64,000 nt of DNA from Actinokineospora terrae (GTDB lineage Bacteria; Actinomycetota; Actinomycetes; Mycobacteriales; Pseudonocardiaceae): NCBI RefSeq assembly GCF_900111175.1, contig NZ_FOGI01000011.1:57648-121647 (forward strand), read 5' to 3'. A program made the translations under genes and the position numbers. This document shows, in pieces, positions 1-9,146 of this stretch (its first letter is position 1; the number at the start of each line of letters is the position of its first letter). Under the pieces are notes generated by a model. It was not told where the DNA came from. It ran no database searches and was given only the letters and a program-made list of their open reading frames with translations.

Positions 1-92
1 GCAGCGCCGACCCTCGCGGGTCGGCGAGGATCGCAACTCTCATCGACCACGGACGGGTGCAGGTTCGGGCTGACCGTTAGCGCCCGGCGTTC

Positions 93-265
93 TTAGGCGG
101 CGTCGGGGCTGACCGGGAGCAGCCCGATGTCGTCGTTGATGATCGGGCCGGTGCGGATCAGTTGGCGAGGGCTCGGGTGATGGAGTCGTCGGTGCGGTGA
201 CGGCGGACCGGGTCGCCGAGGTCTTCGATGGTGAGCCAGGCGACGGTCATCCCGGCCTCGACCGC
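93..265 (-). pseudogene. istB (IS21 helper ATPase) remnant, frameshifted
   Basis: Two overlapping minus-strand frames together spell part of an IstB-like ATPase. The first reads AWLTIEDLGDPVRRHR then TDDSITRAL and hits a stop at 158. The neighbouring frame continues RTGPIINDDIGLLPVSPDAA and stops at 93. The last block matches the Walker B region of actinobacterial IstB proteins (DDIGLLPV, then DAA). The P-loop half and the C-terminal third are missing, and a frameshift near 165-175 separates the blocks, so this is a decayed IS21-family fragment. No istA or terminal repeats are visible. The call rests on recalled family motifs, not on a search. Confidence 0.6.
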
Positions 266-651
266 TGCTGGCGGGTACGGCCACAGCGATGGGTCAAGCA
301 TTCCCGCCCTCCCACTCGCGAGTGGGAACTTGTCGAAGCGGAGGCGGCCCCACCACCACCATCGCTCATTCCTCGGCGGCACGTCTCGGCGGAACGGGTT
401 TCGGATACTCGGGCTTCGGCGAAGCCGACGCCTGCCTGACCGCAGCGAGGCCAGTCAACGCTCGGTGATCAACGACGGCCAGAGCGCCGATGGGGCGGCT
501 ACGAGGCGGCAATGAGGCGGCACTAGGTTTGACCTGCGCAAACGACTTTTCTGAGGTGGTAGTCCGAACGGGTGCGGCTCGCGGAGCGGGTGATCAGTCG
601 TGACCGGTAGCTGGTTATCGTGGTGGGTGACCGAGGGGTGAGGTGGTGTTC
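266..651. other. Intergenic stretch upstream of the first XRE-TPR gene
   Basis: No supportable gene. The element TTGACCTGCGCAAAC lies at 529-543, about 110 bases before the start of the next gene. A near-identical copy lies upstream of the related regulator at 22430. The first six bases resemble a -35 hexamer, but no convincing -10 box follows. Confidence 0.4.
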
Positions 652-1935
652 ATGGGCAACCGGCGAGAGGCGTTCGCCGCGCGGCGTGAGCAGATGGGCT
701 ATACCCAGGAGAACTTCGGGGCGGCGGTGGGGGTGGAGTTCTCCACTGTCGGACGTTGGGAACGGGGTGACCTGACCCCGCAGCCGTATCGCCGCCACCG
801 TATTGCCCAGGCGCTCGGTGTGAGCCTGGACGAGTTGGGTGCGTTGCTCACGCCACCCCGGCAGACTTCTACCGTTGCCGTTGTAGTACCCGACTCTGCG
901 GAGGCCGACGATATGAACCGTCGAGACCTGCTGCGCTTGTTCAGCATGACGGGTGCGCTGCTCGGGCTGTCTGCTGACGAGGCAGCTCTCGGCGATGTCG
1001 ACCGGTTCGCTGCGGGGGCTCGCACCGGCATGGTTGACACGGCCGGGGCATCGGAGTTCGCCCAGCTCAACTCCCACCTGTGGCGCGTGTTCGCCCTGTC
1101 ACCGACCAAGGCGCAAGCGTTACCACTGGTGCGGGCCCAGCTCCATGTGCTCACTGACTCGCTACGCCGACCGCAGACATCGGCCATTCGGCGGTGGCTG
1201 TGCGAACTGACCGCCGACCTGTATCAGCTGGCCGGTGAGATCTTCTTCGACGGCGATCGGTACACCGACGCCGCCCACTGCTACGCGCTGGCGGCGACAG
1301 CGGGCAAGGAGGCAGCCGCGTCTGACATGTGGGCCTGTGCGTTGACCAGACACGCCTTCATCGCCGTGTACGAGCGCCGGTTCGCCGAGGCCGTACCGCT
1401 GCTCGACCTGGCCGCCGGCCTTGCCCGCCGAGGCGACCCCGCCCTCTCGACCCGGCAATGGGTCGCCGCTGTACAGGCAGAGACCTACGCTGGTCTCGGC
1501 GACCTGGATGGTTGCCAGCGCGCACTCGACACGGCCGCCGAAGTCCAACACCTGCGCGGTCCGGTCCACAACGGCGGTTGGCTGCGGTTCGATGGTTCCC
1601 GCCTGTCCGAGGAACGCGGCACCTGTTACGTCACTCTGGGACGCTACGACCTCGCTGAGGCCGCCCTGACCGATGCGCTGGCTGGCGCCTTGACCGCCCG
1701 CCGGAAAGCCGGTGTGCTCACTGACCTGGCGATGATCGGAGTGCATCGGCGCGATCCTGACCAGGTCGCGACCTACGTCAACGCCGCCCTGGCCACCGCC
1801 CGCCAGACCGGCTCCGGAGTCATCGCACGCAAGCTGCGCGGCCTCCAGCCGAACCTGACCCCATTGCTCACCGATCAGCAGATCCAGCGACTCGATGCAG
1901 AGATCACCGAACTCGTCGGCAACCGCGCCGCATGA
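652..1935 (+). CDS. XRE-family HTH regulator with TPR-like C-terminal region
   Basis: A 427-residue putative transcription regulator. Residues about 1-70 form a Cro/C1-type helix-turn-helix: RREQMGYTQENF, then STVGRWERGDLTPQP, then LGVSLDELGALL. The long C-terminal region is alpha-helical and Ala-rich with TPR-like helical pairs, for example ALTARRKAGVLTDLAMIG. This layout is typical of actinobacterial regulators in which the TPR part senses a peptide or partner. The ATG at 652 is preferred over GTG 643 because GGGGTGAGG lies 9-10 bases upstream. The stop almost touches the next start, so the two genes are probably cotranscribed. Related copies occur at 10735-11973 (split) and 22430-23596; a broken HTH fragment lies at 2395-2610. 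Target and ligand are unknown. Confidence 0.85.
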   Translation: MGNRREAFAARREQMGYTQENFGAAVGVEFSTVGRWERGDLTPQPYRRHRIAQALGVSLDELGALLTPPRQTSTVAVVVPDSAEADDMNRRDLLRLFSMTGALLGLSADEAALGDVDRFAAGARTGMVDTAGASEFAQLNSHLWRVFALSPTKAQALPLVRAQLHVLTDSLRRPQTSAIRRWLCELTADLYQLAGEIFFDGDRYTDAAHCYALAATAGKEAAASDMWACALTRHAFIAVYERRFAEAVPLLDLAAGLARRGDPALSTRQWVAAVQAETYAGLGDLDGCQRALDTAAEVQHLRGPVHNGGWLRFDGSRLSEERGTCYVTLGRYDLAEAALTDALAGALTARRKAGVLTDLAMIGVHRRDPDQVATYVNAALATARQTGSGVIARKLRGLQPNLTPLLTDQQIQRLDAEITELVGNRAA

Positions 1936-1949
1936 TGGAGGACGACAGG

Positions 1950-2309
1950 ATGCACAACGACCGTGGCCGTGTGTTCCGTGAGGCGTGGATCGCCGGAGTC
2001 ACCAAGCACTACCCGGGCGAGCCCAAGCCGGGCTACATCACCCCGTGGGACCAGACTCCGGACTGGGAACGCGAAGCCGCGACCGCCGTGTACGACCAGG
2101 TCCTCGCCTTCATCAAGGCCACCGACGGCGCCACCGCCAAGCTCACCCCGGACCAGAAGGGCCGTTTCGTGGCGCTGTGCTGGATTGGCCAGATCTACAA
2201 GCACTTCCCCGACCCGAAGCCGTCCTACGTCGCGGACTGGGACGACCTACCCGATTGGCAGAAGGCTACGGACATCGACATCTTCGAGCGCATCGAACAA
2301 GACAGCTGA
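1950..2309 (+). CDS. Hypothetical protein coupled to the XRE-TPR regulator
   Basis: A 119-residue soluble protein with no recognised domain. It contains two similar halves around WDQTPDWER and WDDLPDWQK, each preceded by HYPGEPKPGYI or HFPDPKPSYV. It therefore looks like an internal duplication of a Trp/Pro-rich motif. The start ATG at 1950 follows GGAGG by about 8 bases. An upstream ATG at 1932 overlaps the regulator stop and lacks a ribosome site. Position and spacing indicate an operon with the regulator. The function is unknown; a partner or effector of the regulator is an inference. Confidence 0.7.
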   Translation: MHNDRGRVFREAWIAGVTKHYPGEPKPGYITPWDQTPDWEREAATAVYDQVLAFIKATDGATAKLTPDQKGRFVALCWIGQIYKHFPDPKPSYVADWDDLPDWQKATDIDIFERIEQDS

Positions 2310-2394
2310 CCTGTATGACGGCATTGGAGACATACGGCGTGGTCACTCGCTAATCAGGCCGGTGGCGAAACCCGCAAGAGAGGGTGAACGGCGC

Positions 2395-2610
2395 GGACGG
2401 CAAGCGGGGGACTTGCGGCTCGGCGTGAGGCGATGGGCTTCACCCAGGAAGGACTCACCGCAGCTGCGGATGTGGAGTTCTCCACCGTTAGTCAGTGGGA
2501 AACGTGGTTGCGATGACGCCTCAGCCGTCGCGGCCTCCTCGAATCGCGAAAGCACTGGGAATCTCTCTCGACGAGCTGAATCTGCTGCTCGGGCGGTTCC
2601 CGGCTGCCGG
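2395..2610 (+). pseudogene. Broken XRE-type HTH fragment
   Basis: The sequence resembles the HTH part of the gene at 652. One frame reads ARREAMGFTQEGL and EFSTVSQWE, then runs into a stop near 2515. A different frame resumes MTPQPSRPPRIAKALGISLD and LNLLL. At least two indels lie around 2505-2520, so the domain cannot be expressed intact. The TPR half is absent. It is a relic of a tandem copy of the upstream regulator family. Confidence 0.65.
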
Positions 2611-3048
2611 TTCGCAGGACCTGCCACAGCCGGTCATAGGGCAAGCTCTTCGAGCGGTCCCCACAGACCTCCCCCTTGTCGAGCTCGCCAGTGCCGGCAA
2701 TCACGGCCGCGTATGACCTTGTCGGGAGCCTCGACATCGGTCCGGTGCCAGCTGGATTCTTCGCAAATCGCGCACCGCCAGCGTCACGCGGCCCATAAGC
2801 CAATGCCGCGAGTCAACTTGCATCATCGCAGCTCGGAGATAGCGTCGGCCTTTTCGCGAACGGCGCGGTTGGCACGCCCGGCAGCCTGTCACGGTCGACC
2901 GACGCCACCGCGACCTGGGCGTTCGTACTATCCGCACAGATGACGTCCAAAGGGACATATGTAGTCAGCCCGCGCGGCCAGTTCGGCGCGCCGAAACCTT
3001 GCTTGACCTGCCCGAATTTCTGACTCGGCGGGATTGGGCCAGAGGTTG
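2611..3048. other. Gene-poor stretch after the HTH relic
   Basis: No supportable gene on either strand; open frames here are short and of low-complexity composition. TTGACCTGCCCGAA at 3003-3016 resembles the elements upstream of the two XRE-TPR genes at 652 and 22430, but it stands here without an intact regulator after it. Confidence 0.4.
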
Positions 3049-3771
3049 CTATCGGGGATCGTTCAAGGCCTGCTGTGCGAACTGGCGGAGTTTGTCGATG
3101 GTGGTGATGTTGATTCGGCGGTAGTGGACTGTGAGGCCGTGTGGTCGGAGGTCGGCGATGGCCTTTTCGACGGTCCGGTGGGCCATCCCTGCGAGAGAGC
3201 CGAGGTCGTGCTGGGTGAGCGGGGGAAGTTGCCCTCTGCCGTCGATGAGGTCGGCATGGTTGTCGACGAGTTCGAGGAGCAGTATGGCCAGTCGGGTCGA
3301 GGCTTTCCTGATGGTGGTGTCGAGTTGGCGGCGGTTGGCCCAGCGCAGGTGTGATTCGATCGCCCGGCACAGGTTGATCGTGAGGTCTGGATGGGTTGTG
3401 AGCATTCTGGACAACGTGTGGGTGCTCATGGTCTGGACTAATACGGCGGTGGCCGCTTGTGCGGTCGTAGCCTGAGGGGTGCCGGGGCGGAGTGCGCTCG
3501 CCTCGCCGATCATGTTCCCGGCTCCGCGTAAGCCAAGGAGGGTTTCTGTGCCAGTGGCGGTGTGGGCGGCTATCTTGACCGTGCCGTCGAGGATGAATGA
3601 TGCGGTTGCGCAGGTGTCGCCTTCGCGCAGGAGGGTCGTGCCCGGCGGATGGCTGATGGTGTGACTGACCTGAAACAGCATGCTCCTGGTCTCGGCGGTA
3701 AGCGAACCGAGCAGCGTGTCGGCGGGCCACTGAGCGCTCTGAAGCGACCGGAGCATGTCCGATGTGGACAA
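3049..3771 (-). CDS. Crp/Fnr-family transcription regulator
   Basis: About 240 residues. The N-terminal half is a cyclic-nucleotide-binding-type beta barrel: GTTLLREGDTCATASFILDG, then LLGLRGAGNMIGEASAL. A dimerisation helix follows, then a winged HTH: LTQHDLGSLAGMAHRTVEKA, IADLRPHGL. The family usually activates or represses by binding symmetrical sites. The Arg/Ser pair that contacts cAMP in classical CRP is not obvious, so the ligand is unknown. The TTG at 3771 is chosen because GGAGG sits 5 bases upstream; the frame stays open to an ATG at 3912, and ATG 3756 is also possible. It lies downstream of the TPR and multi-HTH genes on the same strand, about 310 bases away. Confidence 0.8.
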   Translation of the reverse strand: MSTSDMLRSLQSAQWPADTLLGSLTAETRSMLFQVSHTISHPPGTTLLREGDTCATASFILDGTVKIAAHTATGTETLLGLRGAGNMIGEASALRPGTPQATTAQAATAVLVQTMSTHTLSRMLTTHPDLTINLCRAIESHLRWANRRQLDTTIRKASTRLAILLLELVDNHADLIDGRGQLPPLTQHDLGSLAGMAHRTVEKAIADLRPHGLTVHYRRINITTIDKLRQFAQQALNDPR

Positions 3772-4082
3772 TCCGACCTCCTTGTCGGGGTGTAGGGCAG
3801 GAGATTGCTTGTCGGGTGGCGAATGTGGCGTCCTATCCGATCGGACGTCGTAGTTCGAGCCGCGCGGCGACGAACGGGTGCTCCGGAGAGGGCCAGGATG
3901 TAGATCTGCCACTTCGTCGGAGGCGGGTGCTCCGGTGTTGACTGGTCCGACATGCTCGGCAGCGAGACCCGCGAGGTTTAGGCGACCGTGGGGCGTCCAT
4001 TGCGCCGTCGGGGAAGCTTGGCGGTGGTGGTGTTTGTGTCAGGCGCGGTTGTGTTGGTGAGATCGGCCGTGTCGCTGGAGTG

Positions 4083-5132
4083 TCATGGTTGGGTCAGCAT
4101 GGTGTCGATAGAGGTGCTGGCGGCGCTCAAGAGCGCGGTGACGCGTGTGATCGCCCACGTCGAGGGCCGTGTCCGGGTGACGAGTAGGGCGTGTGCGCGC
4201 TCGAGTACGACGCGCGCGTCGTGCGGACGGTGCTGGCGCAGGTGCAGTGCGCCGAGTTCGGTCAGGGCCGTTGCCTCGCCACGGGGATCGTCGTTGTGCT
4301 GGTGATGGTTAACGGCGAGGATCAACCGCTCGTGGGCCAGGGCGTGGTCGCCGCGGGTGTCGATGACGAGCGCGGCGAGGATCATCACCTCGCCTACCCG
4401 AACGGGGTCTTTGGTCGAGGTGGTGTCGATGAGGGCAGCGGCGGTGGTGGCGTCGCCGATATCGAGGTGGGCGCGGGCCAGGCGCAGCGTCATGGTGTCG
4501 ATGATGGGTTGGTCGCCGAGGCCGCGGGCGCTGAGATGGGCCGCTGTGTGCACGGTAATGGCGAGGTGGGCGCTGTCGGTGGGTAGGTGTAGCCGGGCCC
4601 AGGGCAGCATCGCGTCGGCGATGCGGGGTATGGCTGCCGCGATGGTGGTGTCGGTGAGGTGATCAGGGTCGGTGGCCGCGCGCAGGCATTGCAGGAGCGC
4701 GGGTGCGGCGTGGTTGAACCAGGCCTGTGCTTGATGGTGGTCGTGGAATTGCGCGGCCTCGCTCACTGATCCTGGTGGGAGTACGGCCCGGGAGGCCGGT
4801 GTGACCAATCGGTGACCGGGGTCGAGCACCCCGGCTGCGGCCCGCGCGGCTGCTTGCCACCACAGCACCGCGCGCCGCGTCCCGATGCGTGTGTCGGCGT
4901 GGGGCTGCGGTGGGGCTGTGGCCGTGGTCTCGTAGCAGTGGTCGTGGCCGCAGGAGTTGGCGTGGCGCAGGGTCCGGTCCACCAACAGCATGTCGAGTAG
5001 GCGGCGGGTGTGGTCGTGGGAGGTGTCCAGTACGTGAGCGGCCACCGTCGGGGTGAACGGGCCGGGAACACCGGCCAGTCGCCTCGCTGCCCACGACTGC
5101 GCACGTGGCGTGGATGGCCGCGGTGGGGTCAT
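4083..5132 (-). CDS. TPR-repeat protein
   Basis: A 349-residue, Ala/His-rich, all-helical protein with TPR-like repeats in its C-terminal half. Examples are RLARAHLDIGDATTAAALID, then LVIDTRGDHALAHERLILA, then LGALHLRQHRPHDARVVLER. A Cys/His cluster at about residues 61-68 (CGHDHC) may bind metal. It resembles the TPR sensor part of XRE- or AfsR-type regulators without a DNA-binding domain. The start codon overlaps the stop of the 974-residue multi-HTH gene by 4 bases, so the two are translationally coupled and may form a complex (inference). Confidence 0.7.
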   Translation of the reverse strand: MTPPRPSTPRAQSWAARRLAGVPGPFTPTVAAHVLDTSHDHTRRLLDMLLVDRTLRHANSCGHDHCYETTATAPPQPHADTRIGTRRAVLWWQAAARAAAGVLDPGHRLVTPASRAVLPPGSVSEAAQFHDHHQAQAWFNHAAPALLQCLRAATDPDHLTDTTIAAAIPRIADAMLPWARLHLPTDSAHLAITVHTAAHLSARGLGDQPIIDTMTLRLARAHLDIGDATTAAALIDTTSTKDPVRVGEVMILAALVIDTRGDHALAHERLILAVNHHQHNDDPRGEATALTELGALHLRQHRPHDARVVLERAHALLVTRTRPSTWAITRVTALLSAASTSIDTMLTQP

Positions 5133-8053
5133 GTCGTCTCCGGGCGGGTTGGAATGCGGTCATCGGGTAGTCGGGGGTCGGCGCGCAGCAGACGGTGGTC
5201 GAGGACTCCGCGGCAGGCGAGGTCGTCGACGAGGGTGGTGAGGACACGGATTTGGTCGCGCCAGCGGGTAAGTGGGCGCGGTTCGAGGGCGGCGAGCCAT
5301 CGTGCTGAGCTGACGCCCAGGACTCCGGCGGTGAGGTAGAGGCGGGTGACGCGCAGGGTCCGGCCGTCTTCGTTCGGGGGGATAGCCGAACCGGGGCCTG
5401 GGGTAAGTGCCCGCAGTCGTTGGGCGTCGAGGTTGGCGTGGTCGCGGGCCTGAGTGATCAGCTCGCCCAGGGTGGGCGCGCGGTGGCCACGACGGTGGTG
5501 GCGCGCGGCGCCGTGTAGTTGGCCCGCGGTGGTGCCGTCCAGGGCGGCGAGGACCGCGGCCCCACTGAAGCCGAGGTTGTCGCAGTGGCGCAGGAACTCG
5601 GAAACGGTCATGGGAGCAGACCCGCTCTCCCATGCGGCGGACCGATCCATCCTCTTCTTCGGTGAGACTGGGGAATCGGGAGGTGAGGGTTGGTGGTGGC
5701 GTGTGGCGGTGAGCAGGGCGCCGAGGGCGGTGGCGATGGTGGCTTCGTCTGGACGGGGCGGGCGCGGCGGGAGCGCGTGGGCCACAGGTAGCAACGGCGT
5801 GAAGATGGCCCGCAGGCGCTGTGCTTGGGCGCGAGGTAGGTCGATGGTGTGGTGTTCGCCGTCAAGACCAAACGTCACCGTGACGTGGTCGGTGCCGTGG
5901 TTGGGTTCGTGCCGCCACGCGGCGGGAAGGACTGTGGGCGGGGTGGCGGGGTGGCGGTGCAAGACCGCGGTCAGGGCTGTCGTGGGGCGGTCAAGGAGGT
6001 CGGCGAGGGTGCTTTCGGAGATCGGGTCAAGCACCGTGATGCAGGTGTGGGTGTCGGCGCGTACCCGGTTGGCCCATCCGGCCAGCAACGCGGCATCGGG
6101 GGCCGGATCGGTGGCGAGGCTGTTGAGATCGACCATTCGGGTGCCCGGCGGGAGGGTGACCCCAGCGGGCACCGAAGCGGGATGGTGGAGACCGTTCAGG
6201 TGAGCTAGGCGGGCGAGGACGGCGGCCGTGGCCGTGACCGGGCAACCGCCAAGGCGCCGTACCAGCAGGATCCAACAACCGGTGGGCACCGGCAAGGACC
6301 CCTTCTCGTAGTGCGCCAGGGTGAGGGCGCCCAGGGTGGGGCTGTGCAGAGCGGCGGCGCGGACGATCCCGAGGCGGGTGCGTCGACGCAGGTGGGTGAG
6401 CACCTCGCCCGGTACTCCGCAGGGGTCCTGTGTGGTGGGTGTCCAGGATCCGATGGCCGGGCAGTTGCCGAGAGCGCGGAGCTCGACTCGCGCGATCAGG
6501 GTAACGAGATCGGTCTTGAGGTGAGCGCAGTAGTCCAGCAGCTCTGGCAGCGGAGGATCCACTTGGGTGCTTTCCCACTGCCACACTGTGTCCGGGGCTA
6601 TGCGGCTGCCCTCGACGGCCTCGTCAACGGTGAGACCGGCGTGACCGCGGTTCTCGCGAAGCAATTCCGCGAGAACCGCGGTCACGGTGTCCGGGCAGGA
6701 AGGGGCCTGCCCGTACCCGGAGATTGGGGCGGCCACTCGTGCAACACGGTCTCGTCCGCGTAGGCGCGCCAAGGGGATCGGCAGCGCTCCTGCGGTAGCG
6801 GCCTCCCCGACCGCGCGGGCGGCGACGGCGGCGTCGGCCACGACCCGGTCGAGGGTAACGCCGGTGGCGAGTGCGGCGATCACCGCGGCGGGCGTCTTCA
6901 GTCTGGGGGCTTGCTGGAGCAGTTCATCCGCCCACAGCCCGTCCACCTCGGTCGCAAGGGACGGGCCGGTCACAAGGTGCTGGCGTGTGCTGGCCCTGGG
7001 CTGCCGGGACTTGCTGTGCTGTCGCCGTCGTGTGCGCGCCAGTGCGGCGGCGGCCATCGTGGACCGCAGCGTGTCCGGTGTCGCGCCCTCCAGCGCGGCG
7101 AGCACTCCCGCAGCGGTGATTCCGTATCGCCTGCACAGGCCATCGAGCGCGACCACGCTCCCGCCGCCCGTGTGGGCGGGTGCGGGCAAACCCGCGCGGC
7201 GCGCCACTGTCTGGACCACCACCGAGATCATCCCGGCGGCGTCCGCGATCCCGAATAACGCGGCAGGGTCCCTGCGCGCTCGGCCTGAGCGACGGGTGGG
7301 CGCTGCGATAGCCCCTGCCGGACGGCGCTGCGGCGGTACGGGCCGCGATGACGTGATCTGTGGCGGGGTGGGTACCGCGTCGGAACGTGGAACGGGTTCG
7401 AGGAGTTCGGCGACCCGCCACCGCGCCGTCCACGGGGCCTCGGCGACCGCTAGGACTCCCGACACTGGCACCTTGAAGGCCCGGCACAGCATCACTAGAT
7501 CCCCGACGTAGAGGGTCTCTTCCCCGCGCTCCAGCGCGGCGATACGTGCGGGTGGCAACGCCAGGCTGCCCACCATCTCGGTGCACCGTGACTCGCTCCA
7601 CCCATGCACTTGTCGCAGCCCGCGCAACGAAGCCCCTAGCAGCACCGCCGTCGTTCCACCAGCAGGTTTGCGGGTTTGCGTTGGCGCTTGATCGTCATGG
7701 GCAGCGGTGGAGGAATCGATGACGCCGAACAGGTCAGCGGCCGACACGCCTAGCGACCGGCAGTACCGCAGGAGGCCGATCACCGAGGGTTCGCTCCCGT
7801 TAACCTCCCACATCCCTGCGCTCGCGCGGGTATGAGCCACCCGCCACACCACCGAGGCATGGCGGTCGGTGACTGCGCGGCGCACCCGCGCCAACGCCAC
7901 TCCCAACCGGGCAAGCAAGGCCACGGTGAGATCGTCAAGTCCATGTCCGGGAAACCGAAGACGTCCGAGATCGACCTTGGAACCTATCGCGACCACACCC
8001 GGGCGCGCGGCCATGTCAACTCCCTGCGCTGTGTCGGCCCGGCGCGTCGTCAT
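5129..8053 (-). CDS. Large protein with multiple XRE-like HTH modules
   Basis: A 974-residue protein of unrecognised family. The tail of an XRE HTH domain recurs along it: LLRYCRSLGVSAADLFGVID (residues about 94-113), LVMLCRAFKVPVSGVLAVAE (186-205), LDGLCRRYGITAAGVLAALE (303-322) and LLDYCAHLKTDLVTLIARVE (505-524). Weaker copies lie near 595, 850 and 930. Several are preceded by recognisable HTH helices, for example RIAALERGEETLYVGD and DTVWQWESTQVDPPLPE. The consensus is roughly L-x3-C-x2-hydrophobic-G-x5-h-LA-h. Multiple fused DNA-binding-like modules are unusual for one chain. It overlaps the TPR gene downstream by 4 bases. Starts at 8053 or 8014 are both possible. A strong inverted repeat lies inside the gene at 6641-6685. 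Confidence 0.65.
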   Translation of the reverse strand: MTTRRADTAQGVDMAARPGVVAIGSKVDLGRLRFPGHGLDDLTVALLARLGVALARVRRAVTDRHASVVWRVAHTRASAGMWEVNGSEPSVIGLLRYCRSLGVSAADLFGVIDSSTAAHDDQAPTQTRKPAGGTTAVLLGASLRGLRQVHGWSESRCTEMVGSLALPPARIAALERGEETLYVGDLVMLCRAFKVPVSGVLAVAEAPWTARWRVAELLEPVPRSDAVPTPPQITSSRPVPPQRRPAGAIAAPTRRSGRARRDPAALFGIADAAGMISVVVQTVARRAGLPAPAHTGGGSVVALDGLCRRYGITAAGVLAALEGATPDTLRSTMAAAALARTRRRQHSKSRQPRASTRQHLVTGPSLATEVDGLWADELLQQAPRLKTPAAVIAALATGVTLDRVVADAAVAARAVGEAATAGALPIPLARLRGRDRVARVAAPISGYGQAPSCPDTVTAVLAELLRENRGHAGLTVDEAVEGSRIAPDTVWQWESTQVDPPLPELLDYCAHLKTDLVTLIARVELRALGNCPAIGSWTPTTQDPCGVPGEVLTHLRRRTRLGIVRAAALHSPTLGALTLAHYEKGSLPVPTGCWILLVRRLGGCPVTATAAVLARLAHLNGLHHPASVPAGVTLPPGTRMVDLNSLATDPAPDAALLAGWANRVRADTHTCITVLDPISESTLADLLDRPTTALTAVLHRHPATPPTVLPAAWRHEPNHGTDHVTVTFGLDGEHHTIDLPRAQAQRLRAIFTPLLPVAHALPPRPPRPDEATIATALGALLTATRHHQPSPPDSPVSPKKRMDRSAAWESGSAPMTVSEFLRHCDNLGFSGAAVLAALDGTTAGQLHGAARHHRRGHRAPTLGELITQARDHANLDAQRLRALTPGPGSAIPPNEDGRTLRVTRLYLTAGVLGVSSARWLAALEPRPLTRWRDQIRVLTTLVDDLACRGVLDHRLLRADPRLPDDRIPTRPETT
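6641..6685. repeat. Perfect 18-bp inverted repeat inside a gene
   Basis: The left arm GTGACCGCGGTTCTCGCG (6641-6658) and its exact reverse complement (6668-6685) are separated by 9 bases. The hairpin lies within the 974-residue multi-HTH gene, in the segment coding for VTAVLAELLRENRGH. A perfect 18-bp stem in coding DNA is uncommon even at this GC content. Confidence 0.85.
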
Positions 8054-8282
8054 GATCGCCCCACCGTCGACCGGGTCCGCGTGATCCCGCCGACATCGGT
8101 CGCCGGTTCCTGACTGACAGGACCGTCGTGAACCGTCTGACCCATGACGGCGTCGTCGCCTCTGCCGCTGGGGTCCGCATGACCGACGCGACGCGCGCAG
8201 GCGCGCGGCGGACGTAGTGCGTGGTGAAGGAACGGGAAAGGCCTGCCCGACATGGGGTACACATGATGTGCAGCACGTCTGC

Positions 8283-9002
8283 TCAGCTCAGAGTAGTGGC
8301 GTTGTGGGCGATATGCGCCACGGCCAGAGGCACCACGGACCGGCAGCGCAGCATCAACAACGCCAGGGCTGCCGCCCACACCACAGTGGCAGCGGCGGCC
8401 GTGACCCCGAGGTGCAAGTGGGCGACAGCCCGATACCCCGCCACCACCGCGATGATCGCCCACACTGGAGTTCGCGCTATGGACAACAGAACGATGACGG
8501 TCGCGGCGGCGACTTCCTCGGCGATGCCGGTGAGCAGTACCGGCCACAGAACGAATCCGTTGTCAGCGGGCACCGGCCCAGGTGCGCCTGCCGCGATCAA
8601 CGATTCTGCTGCCACGGCACAGGCCCGCATCGCGATCCAGGCCAGGCCGCAGACGAGCGTGAGATCCCATGCCTTATCCCACCTGCGCGGCAAGGTCAGC
8701 CCCAACGGGCGCCATCCCACGGTCAGCCACGCCATGGCCAAGGCGGTCAAGCAAGTGACGATCTCGACGAGGGTAGCGGTCAGCGGTGTGCGGGTCCCGC
8801 GAATTCCCAACGAAGTACCGGAAAGCAACTGCGCGGCGTTGACCATCGCCACACCGCTGGTGATCAGCACAACAGCGGCGGCCATCACCCACGCGCGACG
8901 GCGCGACATCGACTGAGGCGGTGGTTGCGGAACGAAAGGTTCACGCAATGACACCGACTTCGTCCGCTGCGACGTCCGAACCGAGGTGTTGGGCAGCATC
9001 AT
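8283..9002 (-). CDS. CPBP (Abi/CAAX-protease-like) membrane protein
   Basis: A 239-residue integral membrane protein with about six to seven hydrophobic helices. The C-terminal half carries CPBP-like motifs: GIAEEVAAAT (Glu pair of motif 1), GYRAVAHLHLG (motif 2 His) and LAVAHIAHNA (motif 3 His and Asn). The Arg expected four residues after the Glu pair is replaced by Ala, so proteolytic activity is uncertain. Family members process prenylated proteins, bacteriocins or signalling proteins. Initiation at 9002 or at the internal Met32 (8909, MSRRRAW), just before the first membrane helix, cannot be separated. A MarR regulator lies upstream on the same strand and may control it. Confidence 0.65.
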   Translation of the reverse strand: MMLPNTSVRTSQRTKSVSLREPFVPQPPPQSMSRRRAWVMAAAVVLITSGVAMVNAAQLLSGTSLGIRGTRTPLTATLVEIVTCLTALAMAWLTVGWRPLGLTLPRRWDKAWDLTLVCGLAWIAMRACAVAAESLIAAGAPGPVPADNGFVLWPVLLTGIAEEVAAATVIVLLSIARTPVWAIIAVVAGYRAVAHLHLGVTAAAATVVWAAALALLMLRCRSVVPLAVAHIAHNATTLS

Positions 9003-9146
9003 ATGCTCTCTGTGACATGTCGACCGTTCGACAGGTAGCCGAGGATTGCTGGTTCATATGCTTGATCAGGTACAGCTTGTACGTTCCGAATGGACTGGTC
9101 TGGCCAACCTCGTTGGCGGACAAGGAGATCCTTGTTGCCAAGATGT

